DNA of 41,106 bases from positions 1 to 41,106 of the forward strand of contig DIUT01000024.1 of NCBI GenBank assembly GCA_002423105.1, in the 5' to 3' direction. Every line of letters begins with the position of its first letter. Position 1 is the stretch's first letter. Origin of the DNA: Geobacter sp. UBA6151. GTDB taxonomy: Bacteria; Desulfobacterota; Desulfuromonadia; Geobacterales; Pseudopelobacteraceae. Below the pieces are notes generated by a model that worked only from the letters and a program-made list of their open reading frames with translations, ran no database searches and was not told the origin of the DNA. The position numbers and the translations under genes are program-made. Positions 1 to 8,194 of the stretch are shown here, in pieces.

Positions 1-24
1 CTAGTTTTCACCCTAGTTTTCACC
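1..24. repeat. Tandem 12-bp repeat, two copies, cut by the window edge
   Basis: The unit ctagttttcacc occurs twice at 1-12 and 13-24. It is in frame with the AlbA_2 gene on the minus strand and encodes repeated V-K-T-R. More units may lie beyond the edge. Confidence 0.8.
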
Positions 25-1217
25 CCGGACTCCGGCGCTCCATCGTTTGTCAGGTCTCCACCGCCAGTCGCTGGAATCACGGCCAGATAGTCAAGAGAAA
101 ACGGAAACTCAACCCACAGATCACCGGGCAAATAATCGATCACCGGTGGCGGTGCGCCATGTTCTTTGCACACCTCGAAAATTCGCTGTACACCACGCCC
201 CCATGCCTCTATTTCTCCGGCTCGGAAAAAGGTGTTCGCCACGCCGGGATTAAAGGGACATGAAGCATGCGGCTCAAGCAATTTGGCAACAGTCCATTGT
301 TCGGGCAGCTCGCCAGGATTCCAAATCTTGATGCAGTCAGGGTAAACGCGGATCTGGATAGGCGCGCCTACCGCGTAATCCCGGTGAATGATTGCATTGA
401 GCAACGCCTCGCGCAAAGCAGCTTCGGGTACGGGGAGCGTCTCCAGCCGGTACAAGCCGCTGTAGCTGATGGCCGCTTTCAGATACTTGGTTAACAGCAC
501 TTCCATTGCCTTGCGTGTCTGGCTGAAAAGATCGCCATGAATCTCGTCGTGATACAGTAGATCCGTTTCGGTACGGAAGTAACCGATCTTTACATACGCG
601 CCAGTGATGAACTTTTCAGGGTCTGGATGAAAAAGTAGCAACGCTGCGCGCTTCAGATATGTGCCTTCCAGCAGGTTCAGCTTTTCCAGAAGCGCGACAT
701 CCGGCTCACTCAGCAGACTGTCATCCAGCCGTCGGCTCTGCTTCGCCAATTTGCGGAACGTCGCGAGCGCGTCGGCAGAAAGATCCTGCGGGGTAACATA
801 AGGCACCGGCACCCCATCCCAGGTGCGGCCCTGCTTGCGCAGGAGGAATTTATCGAGCGCCGCTCCCTTCAGCTCCTGCTTGGTGCTGCCACTGCGGTAA
901 TGGTATTCCCCCTTGTAACTGACAGGATACGGATAAGGCTCGACCTCGATTTCCAGATAATCCTTTCCGTCCTCTTGCCGCAGGTTCACCCCCACTATAA
1001 TGCCCAGGATGTCCCTTACCTTGTTCGGTATCTCATTCAGTAATCGGGCCGCTTGCGGAAGGCCTGTTACTACGCCGTGGTCGTTCCGTCCGATGTGCAG
1101 CACCCCGCCCTCGGCGTTGGCAAAGCCGCAGATCCAGCGGAGATACTCATCGCGCCAACTCTCTTTCCATTCCAGAGTCTGGGTTTCATGGTGCTGCAAC
1201 CGAAACGGTTTACTCAT
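1..1217 (-). CDS. AlbA_2 / divergent GHKL ATP-binding protein, partial (3' end off the window)
   Basis: The frame is open for 405 codons from ATG at 1217 to the left edge, so the C-terminus is missing. Residues about 10-130 form an AlbA_2 (Schlafen-like) domain with TLEWKES near residue 14 and NAEGGVLHIG near residue 34. Residues about 265-345 match the divergent HATPase_c_4 domain: EALLNAIIHRDY (270-281), IKIWNPGELPE and a GRG at 340-342. Proteins of this architecture are usually annotated as putative transcriptional regulators or ATP-binding helicase-like proteins and often sit inside type I restriction loci. Here the ATG overlaps the hsdS stop by eight bases (ATGAGTAA), so it is probably translated by coupling in the hsdM-hsdS transcript. 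The last visible residues, GVKTRVKTR, come from a tandem 12-bp repeat. Family assignment is firm; a role in the restriction system is inferred from position. Confidence 0.88.
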   Translation of the reverse strand, partial: MSKPFRLQHHETQTLEWKESWRDEYLRWICGFANAEGGVLHIGRNDHGVVTGLPQAARLLNEIPNKVRDILGIIVGVNLRQEDGKDYLEIEVEPYPYPVSYKGEYHYRSGSTKQELKGAALDKFLLRKQGRTWDGVPVPYVTPQDLSADALATFRKLAKQSRRLDDSLLSEPDVALLEKLNLLEGTYLKRAALLLFHPDPEKFITGAYVKIGYFRTETDLLYHDEIHGDLFSQTRKAMEVLLTKYLKAAISYSGLYRLETLPVPEAALREALLNAIIHRDYAVGAPIQIRVYPDCIKIWNPGELPEQWTVAKLLEPHASCPFNPGVANTFFRAGEIEAWGRGVQRIFEVCKEHGAPPPVIDYLPGDLWVEFPFSLDYLAVIPATGGGDLTNDGAPESGVKTRVKT

Positions 1218-3096
1218 GGCTTGCCCCTTCAGGCGTAAAGCCTTTTTGCTTCATCCAGCCAAGCGCCTTGCGCCAGCGGTCTTCAGGAATGCGTTTCTTG
1301 GATTCATGCCAGTTGTCGAGCACCTCGCGCAAAATAGCGTCATCCGAAACTGCTGCCTGCTGATGCAGAAGATCATCCCAGGCGCTGTACAAGGTAGCCA
1401 CGATTTCACACTGTTCGGTTTTGGCAGTCTTGAACGTGCGAATAACCCGGTCAAAAGTGGTACTGACTTTGGAAAAATAGCGGCCAAAATACTGCATGTG
1501 TCCGCCACGCTTTTCCATTGGTATGTATTGGTAACGTTCGCCAACTTTTTGCACATCAAACCACTTCTGATTTCGCAATTGGTTGTCTATTGAACGTAAG
1601 GCTCTGTTGTCGTAGGGGCCAGCGGCATCCCGATGGTAGTGAGAGCCTGTATCCACTTTGCACATGCGTTCAGCAAGGAAAATGATCTTTTCGCATTTTA
1701 CATGTCCAAATGTCGGCTCATCATGAAGACGGTCAATGATTTCGGCAGCGAAAACGCTTCGGGTGAAATACACATTGTTTTTGCGAGTGGAAACCCTTGC
1801 CGACTGTGTAGGGAAAGCAATAACATTGGATTTGACCAGCCGGGTTTTGCCGGTGAGCAGTTCCTGCATCATGGCCTGCTTGAGAGCACGGGTCTTGTCG
1901 CGCCGAGCCTCCAGCGCCACCAGTTCGGCGTCCATGTCGGAGAAGATGGCGGCGATGGCGGTTTGTTCGGGGAGGGAGGGGACAGGCAGCGTTAACTTCG
2001 CAATGTTAGTTTTGCTGATGCCCGAAACCTTTGTGCCGACCGCGTAGAAGAGAAACTGCTGCTTTATCGCAGTGGTCTGGAAGCAGTAACGGCGATACTC
2101 GTGCGCTAGTTCTGACGTTCTCGCCTTGGCTACTATCGTATGAAGGCCAGCAATAAAGGGGACGTTACCTCCATTCACCACAACTACGTGCTTGCTCGTA
2201 CCCTCGTCATCCTCAGAGGCATCAACGAACACAACATCACCATCGGCGAGGAGTGAATCAGAAGACACTCGCTTAAGCGAAATATCCAACTTCGGGATGT
2301 CTTGATAGTCCGCCCTTGTATCGATGGTGGTCTTTGAAGCCCCATGAATGTCGCCGTAATGCAGATAGCAGTGACCTTCGGCAGAAAGCTGATCACGGGA
2401 GGCGGAATAGCCGCCGCTGAACTTGAACAAGTTCCCCAACCGCTTCACCTTCCATTCCCCGTTGAATCCTGGGAGGCGGGTTTGGCCGGTAAGAAGTTGC
2501 TGCATGGCGGCCTGTTTGAGGTCGCGCTTCTTGGTGATGAGCCGATCCAGCCCGTCCAACAGCGCATCCACATCGCTCAAGGCTTCGGCAATGGCGCATT
2601 GTTCGGGGAGTTTTGCAGGTATTACAATTGGGAATTTCTCCATCTCCCATTTTTGTGTGTGAACAAGTGCCGAAGCGCCATGTGCTTTGTTTTCAATGTA
2701 ACTGGTGATCTGTCGAAGCGCATGAAGGAGAAAATCTGGGGTTACTTTGGACTCGTTTACCACGACCTTCCAAGTATGGTAGTTTAAGAGCGCTCGTCCA
2801 CCACTCCAAACATGTGGCCCAAAGGATGTACCTCTGCTTCCTGACCACGCAAATAACAATTGTCCATGCTCAACAAGAATTTTTGGGGTATATTGGCCGG
2901 AATAAAAATTGAAGTCCTCCGAGCCATTCAAATTTTGGATTCGGATTATTGGGATACCAACAGTTTTCCACTCATGAGGCTTGAAACCGCGCCCGTTGAC
3001 CAATTGGCAAACGTCACGAATCTGGAGAACGTCCCACTCCTCCGGAATCACCCCCACCTCGGTCTGCTTGTATCCGGGCTTCACCACCGTGCTCAT
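1210..3096 (-). CDS. hsdS: Type I restriction-modification specificity subunit HsdS with C-terminal extension
   Basis: This 628-residue protein recognises the DNA target for the HsdM/HsdR complex. Two target-recognition domains are visible. The first (about 1-160) is followed by the conserved coiled region starting LPEQCAIAEALSDVDALL at 163 and ending QQLLTGQTRLPGF. The second (about 210-370) is followed by LPEQTAIAAIFSDMDAELVA at 375 and QELLTGKTRL. A normal HsdS would end near residue 425, but this one continues for about 200 residues with a separate domain (FAAEIIDRLHDEP, KCEKIIFLAERM, AGPYDNRALR, and a W-rich end WRKALGWMKQKG) resembling the Panacea/SocA-like (DUF4065) fold. I chose ATG 3096, which overlaps the stop of the upstream short ORF as ATGA, over an in-frame ATG at 3165 inside that ORF. 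The stop overlaps the next gene by eight bases. Confidence 0.93.
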   Translation of the reverse strand: MSTVVKPGYKQTEVGVIPEEWDVLQIRDVCQLVNGRGFKPHEWKTVGIPIIRIQNLNGSEDFNFYSGQYTPKILVEHGQLLFAWSGSRGTSFGPHVWSGGRALLNYHTWKVVVNESKVTPDFLLHALRQITSYIENKAHGASALVHTQKWEMEKFPIVIPAKLPEQCAIAEALSDVDALLDGLDRLITKKRDLKQAAMQQLLTGQTRLPGFNGEWKVKRLGNLFKFSGGYSASRDQLSAEGHCYLHYGDIHGASKTTIDTRADYQDIPKLDISLKRVSSDSLLADGDVVFVDASEDDEGTSKHVVVVNGGNVPFIAGLHTIVAKARTSELAHEYRRYCFQTTAIKQQFLFYAVGTKVSGISKTNIAKLTLPVPSLPEQTAIAAIFSDMDAELVALEARRDKTRALKQAMMQELLTGKTRLVKSNVIAFPTQSARVSTRKNNVYFTRSVFAAEIIDRLHDEPTFGHVKCEKIIFLAERMCKVDTGSHYHRDAAGPYDNRALRSIDNQLRNQKWFDVQKVGERYQYIPMEKRGGHMQYFGRYFSKVSTTFDRVIRTFKTAKTEQCEIVATLYSAWDDLLHQQAAVSDDAILREVLDNWHESKKRIPEDRWRKALGWMKQKGFTPEGASHE

Positions 3097-3317
3097 GCCT
3101 GCCCCTCTTGCTCCAGCAGTTCGACCCAATGCGACCAGCTCAAAATGTGCGAAGCCTTCGCACATTTTGGGTAAGCAATGTAAAGCGGGCGAATACAGAT
3201 AAAATTGCTCCGGCTGATGGACAAATGCAATTGGTCAGCAAGTTGCTGACCAATTTGCATTTTAATCCCATCGAATTCGACGAAAATGGATTCAGATTTT
3301 TTAAATTTGTTCATCAC
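3093..3317 (-). pseudogene. DUF1016/YhcG N-terminal remnant between hsdM and hsdS (74 codons)
   Basis: I read this as the relic of a PDDEXK nuclease of the DUF1016 (YhcG) family, which is often encoded between hsdM and hsdS. The translation contains QIGQQLADQL, SRSNF, PLYIAYPK and LSWSHWVELLE, which line up with the DUF1016 N-terminal helical domain (family pattern: L-DL, SRxNL, FYxxYP, LSWSH-ELL). Full proteins are about 340-380 residues, so the catalytic C-terminal domain is gone. The ATG overlaps the hsdM stop as ATGA, and its own stop overlaps the hsdS ATG as ATGA. The short ORF could therefore still be translated and serve to couple hsdM to hsdS. A perfect 29-bp palindrome lies within it. 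Alternative: a functional small protein. Confidence 0.65.
3142..3170. repeat. Perfect 29-bp palindrome (14-bp arms, 1-nt centre)
   Basis: Left arm caaaatgtgcgaag (3142-3155), centre c at 3156, right arm cttcgcacattttg (3157-3170). It lies inside the short ORF between hsdM and hsdS, 46 bases before the hsdS start. As RNA it would form a very tight hairpin. As DNA it could bind a dimeric protein. Confidence 0.9.
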
Positions 3318-5731
3318 TGCACCCCCATTTTTCTGAGATGCCCGTCAACCCTTGCGGCCAGCACCACGACCTCGTCAACCAACTTCGGCAGCGGTGTGGC
3401 GTAGCGTTCCGCTAGTTCCCTGATGCGGCCGGCGAGGGTCTGTGAAACGCGGTCCAGCTCCCCTTGCACGACGGCCGAAAGCCTTGCCATCCACTTGTCA
3501 TCCACCACCAGCACTTTAATCTCATCCTCAGTGAGAGTGGGATATTTCTCATAGGCAAGCTTGTCGAGGCTGGCCTCCCCCTCCTTCACGGTGCGCTTCA
3601 GCGTTGTCTCACTCTCGGCCAGCTCCAGCCAACGTTTCAGCACGGCGGCTTCGTCCCTGGCTTCCTTGTCCTGTTTTATCTCCTTGAGCCGGGCGTTGAC
3701 TTCAGCTTTCGCAATCTTGTCGAGGACACCCAGGTAGCCATCCTCGCCACCATGCTCCTCTTCAAGCTCTGCGATGCTGGTGGTGGCGGTTTCCAAATCG
3801 GCCTGTGTGGCCTCAATAGCAGCTTGTTCCTTGGCAAAATAGCGGGCAACGATTAACGGCTTGGGGATAAGATCGCAGGTCCATCCTTTGTCCCTGGTTT
3901 TGCCCTTCTTGTCGGTTTCCAGGATGCGGGTGGTCCTGGCCAGCCAGCCGTCGGCGGCGATCAGGTAGGCGTCGTCCTGCATAGTCTCGGCCCAGTAGTC
4001 CATCAGGTGCTGGTAGATATCATAGGCGTCGAGCAAGGGTGCAGCTTGGAACACCGTGAGCAACATTTCCGAGACTATCTGGATCAGCGCTTTTGGATGA
4101 TCGCCCTGGTCAAAATCGGTAAGACGCGGTGTGATGGCCTGGCGCCACTTATCGAACAGCGTCGTCATGTTACCCTGGAAGACGGTGAACTCCGGATGAC
4201 TCAGGATAGCGGGCTTGACCTCGGCGATGGGCAGCTTGAGACGAGCATAGCCTATCCGTCCGGCAGACTCGAATAACGCGGCGCGAACACCGGGCAGCAC
4301 CTGCCAGTCGGCGGCAAAGGCGTCGATGTCGCGCTCTGGGATGCCGCCACGCAGATGGCCGTCGATGTCCTGCACGTCTTCGGGCTCATTGCTGTCGATA
4401 TAGCGCGGCAGGTTGAGGTTGAAGTCGTTCTTCGGGTCGGAGATTTCGTCAACCGGCACCATTCGGGCGTAGCGGGGATTGCTTGCGTCCTGACGGGTGA
4501 AGGTATCGACTATCTTGTGGATGTCCTGCTCGCGCAGGCGGTTTTTGTTGCCGTCCTTGATAAATGCCTTGGAGGCGTCGATCATGAACACCCCCTTACG
4601 GCCAGCGGCGTTCTCTTTATCCAGCACCAGGATACAGGCGGGGATACCCGTGCCGTAGAACAGGTTGGCGGGCAGGCCAATAATTCCTTTGAGTATGCCG
4701 GAACGGACGAGTTGCCGGCGAATAACGCCTTCCGCGTTGCCACGGAAGAGCACACCGTGGGGCAGGATGCAGGCGGCCTTAGCCGTGCCTTTCATGGATC
4801 GGATGATGTGCAGCAGGTAAGCGTAATCTCCCTGTTTGGCTGGTGGCTCTCCCCAAGAGAAACGCTGATAGGGGTCGTTCGATGGTGTAAGTCCGGTGCT
4901 CCAGGTCTTATCGGAGAAGGGAGGATTGGCTACCACATAGTCGTAGGTGCGCAGCTGCTCACTATCCTTGAACTTAGGGGCTGCCAACGTGTTACCCTGC
5001 TGAATATTGGCCGTCGGGAAATCGTGCAGGATCATGTTCATGCGGGCAAGACCGGCAGTGGTCACGTCCTTTTCCTGTCCTTCAAGCGTGATCTGCTTCC
5101 CGGCCTCGGCGGCGACCTTTAACAATAGCGACCCCGAGCCGCACGTGGGATCATAGGCAGTGGTGGATGCTCTGGAATTTTCAGGCGCAATGCCGATAAC
5201 CTTGGCGATGACGCGGCTTACCTCCGAAGGGGTGTAGAACTGTCCCTTGCTCTTACCGCTCTCGGTGGCAAAGTGACGCATCAGGTATTCGTAGGCGTCG
5301 CCCAGGATATCGTCGTGCTCAGCACGGTTTTTAGAGAAATCAAGTTCGGGCTTCTGAAAAATACCGATCAGGTTGGAGAGTTTCTCCACCATGTCTTTGC
5401 CTTCGCCCAGCTTGTTCGGATCGTTAAAGTCGGGAAAATCGCTACGGGCAAGGCGGGAGTTGGCGTCAATCAACGGTTGAATAATCTGGGTGTTGATCTT
5501 GTCGCCGATGTCGCTCTTGCCCTTGAGGGCGATCATATCCGTGAAGCTGGCACCCTTGGGAATCGCCACCGGAGGAGCAAAGGTGTCGCTGTTGCCGTAC
5601 TTGTCGGTAATATACTTGATGAACAGCATGAACAGGACGTAGTCCTTGTACTGGCTGGCATCCATGCCGCCGCGCAGTTCATCGCAGGAGGCCCAGAGAG
5701 AGGAGTAGAGGTCGGATTTCTTTATGGCCAT
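3314..5731 (-). CDS. hsdM: Type I restriction-modification DNA methyltransferase HsdM
   Basis: An 805-residue N6-adenine DNA methyltransferase subunit of a type I restriction system. The HsdM N-terminal helical domain (LWASCDELRGGMDASQYKDY, 12-31) is followed by the N6_Mtase domain: GQFYTP at 163-168, the AdoMet-binding motif DPTCGSG at 194-200, and the catalytic NPPF at 269-272. HsdM proteins are often near 500 residues. This one has about 300 more, including a coiled coil of about residues 640-730 rich in E, K and A (AAIEATQADLETATTSIAEL), as in the longer HsdM class. ATG 5731 is the first start, with only a weak GGGTG as ribosome site. The stop overlaps the following short ORF as ATGA. A probable regulated promoter lies about 80-120 bases upstream. 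The gene is transcribed away from topA, which lies upstream on the same strand behind its own terminator. Confidence 0.95.
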   Translation of the reverse strand: MAIKKSDLYSSLWASCDELRGGMDASQYKDYVLFMLFIKYITDKYGNSDTFAPPVAIPKGASFTDMIALKGKSDIGDKINTQIIQPLIDANSRLARSDFPDFNDPNKLGEGKDMVEKLSNLIGIFQKPELDFSKNRAEHDDILGDAYEYLMRHFATESGKSKGQFYTPSEVSRVIAKVIGIAPENSRASTTAYDPTCGSGSLLLKVAAEAGKQITLEGQEKDVTTAGLARMNMILHDFPTANIQQGNTLAAPKFKDSEQLRTYDYVVANPPFSDKTWSTGLTPSNDPYQRFSWGEPPAKQGDYAYLLHIIRSMKGTAKAACILPHGVLFRGNAEGVIRRQLVRSGILKGIIGLPANLFYGTGIPACILVLDKENAAGRKGVFMIDASKAFIKDGNKNRLREQDIHKIVDTFTRQDASNPRYARMVPVDEISDPKNDFNLNLPRYIDSNEPEDVQDIDGHLRGGIPERDIDAFAADWQVLPGVRAALFESAGRIGYARLKLPIAEVKPAILSHPEFTVFQGNMTTLFDKWRQAITPRLTDFDQGDHPKALIQIVSEMLLTVFQAAPLLDAYDIYQHLMDYWAETMQDDAYLIAADGWLARTTRILETDKKGKTRDKGWTCDLIPKPLIVARYFAKEQAAIEATQADLETATTSIAELEEEHGGEDGYLGVLDKIAKAEVNARLKEIKQDKEARDEAAVLKRWLELAESETTLKRTVKEGEASLDKLAYEKYPTLTEDEIKVLVVDDKWMARLSAVVQGELDRVSQTLAGRIRELAERYATPLPKLVDEVVVLAARVDGHLRKMGVQ

Positions 5732-5808
5732 ATGAGAAACACCCGGTTAAATATGTCGAGTTACAGCATCGTGTGGAATGGCACAGCAGAAGAGCGGAGT
5801 CTTCGTTA

Positions 5809-5852
5809 AATGAGAAGGTTCATATTCATAACAACGCACTTCTCATTGTCTA
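5809..5852 (-). promoter_or_regulatory. Predicted hsdM promoter bracketed by a 9-bp inverted repeat
   Basis: On the minus strand TAGACA (5852-5847) and TATGAA (5830-5825) are separated by 16 bases and would start transcription about 90 bases before hsdM. An inverted repeat aatgagaag (5809-5817) / cttctcatt (5839-5847) encloses the -10 and touches the -35. This layout fits an operator, but nothing in the window identifies a regulator. Confidence 0.45.
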
Positions 5853-5861
5853 AATGCACTG

Positions 5862-5894
5862 AAAAAGGCGAAGCCACCAAAGCCCCGCCTTTTC
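5862..5894 (-). terminator. Rho-independent terminator after topA
   Basis: On the minus strand, AAAAGGCG, a loop rich in G and T, then CGCCTTTTT. It begins seven bases past the topA stop. The stem is flanked by an A run and ends in a T run, so it may work in both directions. Confidence 0.75.
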
Positions 5895-5900
5895 CAGTAG

Positions 5901-8180
5901 TTACGCACTGGTATAATCACAGCCCTCTTTCGGGCACTTCAGGAATTCGCCTTTTTTCTTGTAGACTTTCTTCATCAGCACCGGAAATCCGCACTTGGGA
6001 CAGGCCTGCTGCACTGGCGGGTCCCAGAGGGCAAACTTGCAATCAGGATAACGGTTACAGGAATAGAACATCTTGCCGTAGCGGGATTTTTTCTCGGTCA
6101 GCTCCCCCTGCTTGCATTCCGGGCAGGTGACGCCGGTCCCTTTCGGCTTGTTCAACGGCTGAATATTCTTGCAGGCCGGATAGCCGGAGCAGGCCAGATA
6201 TTTGCCATAGCGTCCATCCTTGACCAGCATTTGGGCACCGCACTTGTCGCACTTTTCCTCGGACAGCTCCGGCTCCGCCTTTTCCTCGGTTACCGTGCTC
6301 TCAAGGTTGCGGGTATATTTGCAGCCTTCCTTGAAACCGGTGCAGGCGATAAATTTGCCCCGTTTACCCAGTTTGATGGCCAGCGGCTTACCACATTCCG
6401 GACAGACTTCAGTCAGTGTTTCGGTGGTCAGGTCGTCCTTTTTGACCTCACCCTCCTTCTGCTTCAGCAGGGAAATGAAGGGAGTCCAGAACTCGCGCAA
6501 AAGCGGCTTCCACTGTTTTTCGCCGCGGGAAACCTGATCCAGCTCCTCCTCCAGACCGGCGGTAAAATTGTAATCCACATACGTGGGAAAGTGGGCCGTT
6601 AACATATCGCTGACCACCATCCCCACATCCTCGGGAAAAAAGCGTTTCTTGTCCAGACGGCAGTACTTGCGCTCCACCAGAGTATTCATGATGCTGGCGT
6701 AGGTTGAAGGACGGCCGATGCCGAACTCCTCCAGGGTTTTTACCAGGGTGGCCTCGGTGTAGCGGGGAGGAGGCTGGGTAAAGTGCTGCTCCGGAATCAC
6801 CGACAGCAGTTTCAGGGATTCTCCTTCAGAGAGCGGCGGCAGAGTACCTTCCTTTTCCTCATCCTCATCGTCAACCCCTTCGATGTAGAGCTTCATAAAC
6901 CCGGCAAAACGGATCACGGAACCGGTGGCCCGCAGCGTAAACTTTTGGGTTTGAGCTCCTTCAGTGACAATGATATCAACCGACGTCTGATCCAGCAACG
7001 CCTCGGCCATCTGACAGGCGATGGTCCGTTTCCAGATCAGTTCGTATAGCCTGAACTGGTCCGGCGTCAGGTACTTTTTCAGGGCCAGCGGACTCTTTTC
7101 CAGATAGGTGGGACGGATCGCCTCGTGGGCTTCCTGGGCATTTTTGGCCTTGTTCTTGTAAAAACGCGGCTTGGCCAAAGCAAACTCTTTGCCATAGGCT
7201 GCTGTGATGACCTCTTTTGCCTCTTTCAGGGCCTGGGCTGAGAGGTTGACACTGTCGGTACGCATGTAGGTAATCAGACCAACCGTACCACCCTCGCCTA
7301 TAGCCACCCCTTCATACAACTTCTGGGCCGTAGACATGGTTTTTTTGGCCGAAAAGCCTAGCTTGCGGGACGCTTCCTGCTGCAGGGTGGAGGTGGTAAA
7401 GGGGGGCGCCGGGTTGCGCTTCATCTCCTTGCGGGCAACCGCAGCAACCGTGGCCTGCCCCTTGGCAATGGCAGCCTTGAGCGCTTCAGCGGAGTTGCTA
7501 TCAGGAATATCGAATTTGCCCAGTTTTTTGCCGTCTACGGCAACCAGTCCGGCCTTGACCCCCTGCCCCCCGTGCTTTTCAAGATTGGCGGCAATAGTCC
7601 AGTATTCCTGTTCAATAAAGGCGGCAATCTCTTTTTCACGTTCGCACACCAACCGCAGGGCCACAGACTGCACTCGTCCGGCGGAGAGTCCGTAACGGAT
7701 CTTCTTCCACAGGAAGGGCGAAAGATTGAACCCCACCAGATAATCCAGGATGGAACGGGCCTGCTGGGCATCCACCAGATCGACGGCGATATCGCGGGGA
7801 TGCTGGACAGCATGGATGATGGCATCTTTGGTGATCTCGTGGAAAACCACCCGCTGCACCTTGATCGCCGGTTTTTTGTCCAGCCCCAAAGCTGCCAGCA
7901 AGTGCCAGGAAATCGCTTCCCCTTCACGGTCGGGGTCAGTTGCCAGCAACAGGCTGTCGGCACCTTTCAGGGCTTTCTTGATGGCATCAATATGCTTTTT
8001 GCTTTCCGGCAGGACGTGATACTTCGGCTCAAAATCATTGGCGGTATCAACAGAGCCCTGCTTACTGGGCAGTGCCCGTACATGGCCAAAGGAAGCCATG
8101 ACCGTATAGTCGGGACCAAGAAATCGTTCAATGGTCTTGGCCTTGGCCGGAGATTCTACTATCACAAGATTATGTGCCAT
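5901..8180 (-). CDS. topA: DNA topoisomerase I
   Basis: A type IA topoisomerase of 759 residues that relaxes negative supercoils by cutting one strand. The N-terminal TOPRIM domain shows LVIVESPAKAKTIERFLG (5-22) and the acidic triad motif ATDPDREGEAISWH (80-93). The catalytic tyrosine is Tyr305 in GLITYMRTDS. The C-terminal 170 residues hold four Cys4 zinc-ribbon units (CPECGKP, CDKCGAQ, CPECKQG, CPKCGFP, each closed by a C-x(n)-C pair), as in typical TopA. The gene follows dprA after 14 bases and probably shares its transcript, an order common in bacteria. A terminator follows the stop. Length, motifs and start agree with the family and nothing is missing. Confidence 0.98.
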   Translation of the reverse strand: MAHNLVIVESPAKAKTIERFLGPDYTVMASFGHVRALPSKQGSVDTANDFEPKYHVLPESKKHIDAIKKALKGADSLLLATDPDREGEAISWHLLAALGLDKKPAIKVQRVVFHEITKDAIIHAVQHPRDIAVDLVDAQQARSILDYLVGFNLSPFLWKKIRYGLSAGRVQSVALRLVCEREKEIAAFIEQEYWTIAANLEKHGGQGVKAGLVAVDGKKLGKFDIPDSNSAEALKAAIAKGQATVAAVARKEMKRNPAPPFTTSTLQQEASRKLGFSAKKTMSTAQKLYEGVAIGEGGTVGLITYMRTDSVNLSAQALKEAKEVITAAYGKEFALAKPRFYKNKAKNAQEAHEAIRPTYLEKSPLALKKYLTPDQFRLYELIWKRTIACQMAEALLDQTSVDIIVTEGAQTQKFTLRATGSVIRFAGFMKLYIEGVDDEDEEKEGTLPPLSEGESLKLLSVIPEQHFTQPPPRYTEATLVKTLEEFGIGRPSTYASIMNTLVERKYCRLDKKRFFPEDVGMVVSDMLTAHFPTYVDYNFTAGLEEELDQVSRGEKQWKPLLREFWTPFISLLKQKEGEVKKDDLTTETLTEVCPECGKPLAIKLGKRGKFIACTGFKEGCKYTRNLESTVTEEKAEPELSEEKCDKCGAQMLVKDGRYGKYLACSGYPACKNIQPLNKPKGTGVTCPECKQGELTEKKSRYGKMFYSCNRYPDCKFALWDPPVQQACPKCGFPVLMKKVYKKKGEFLKCPKEGCDYTSA

Positions 8181-8194
8181 GTTGTTAGCAATCC

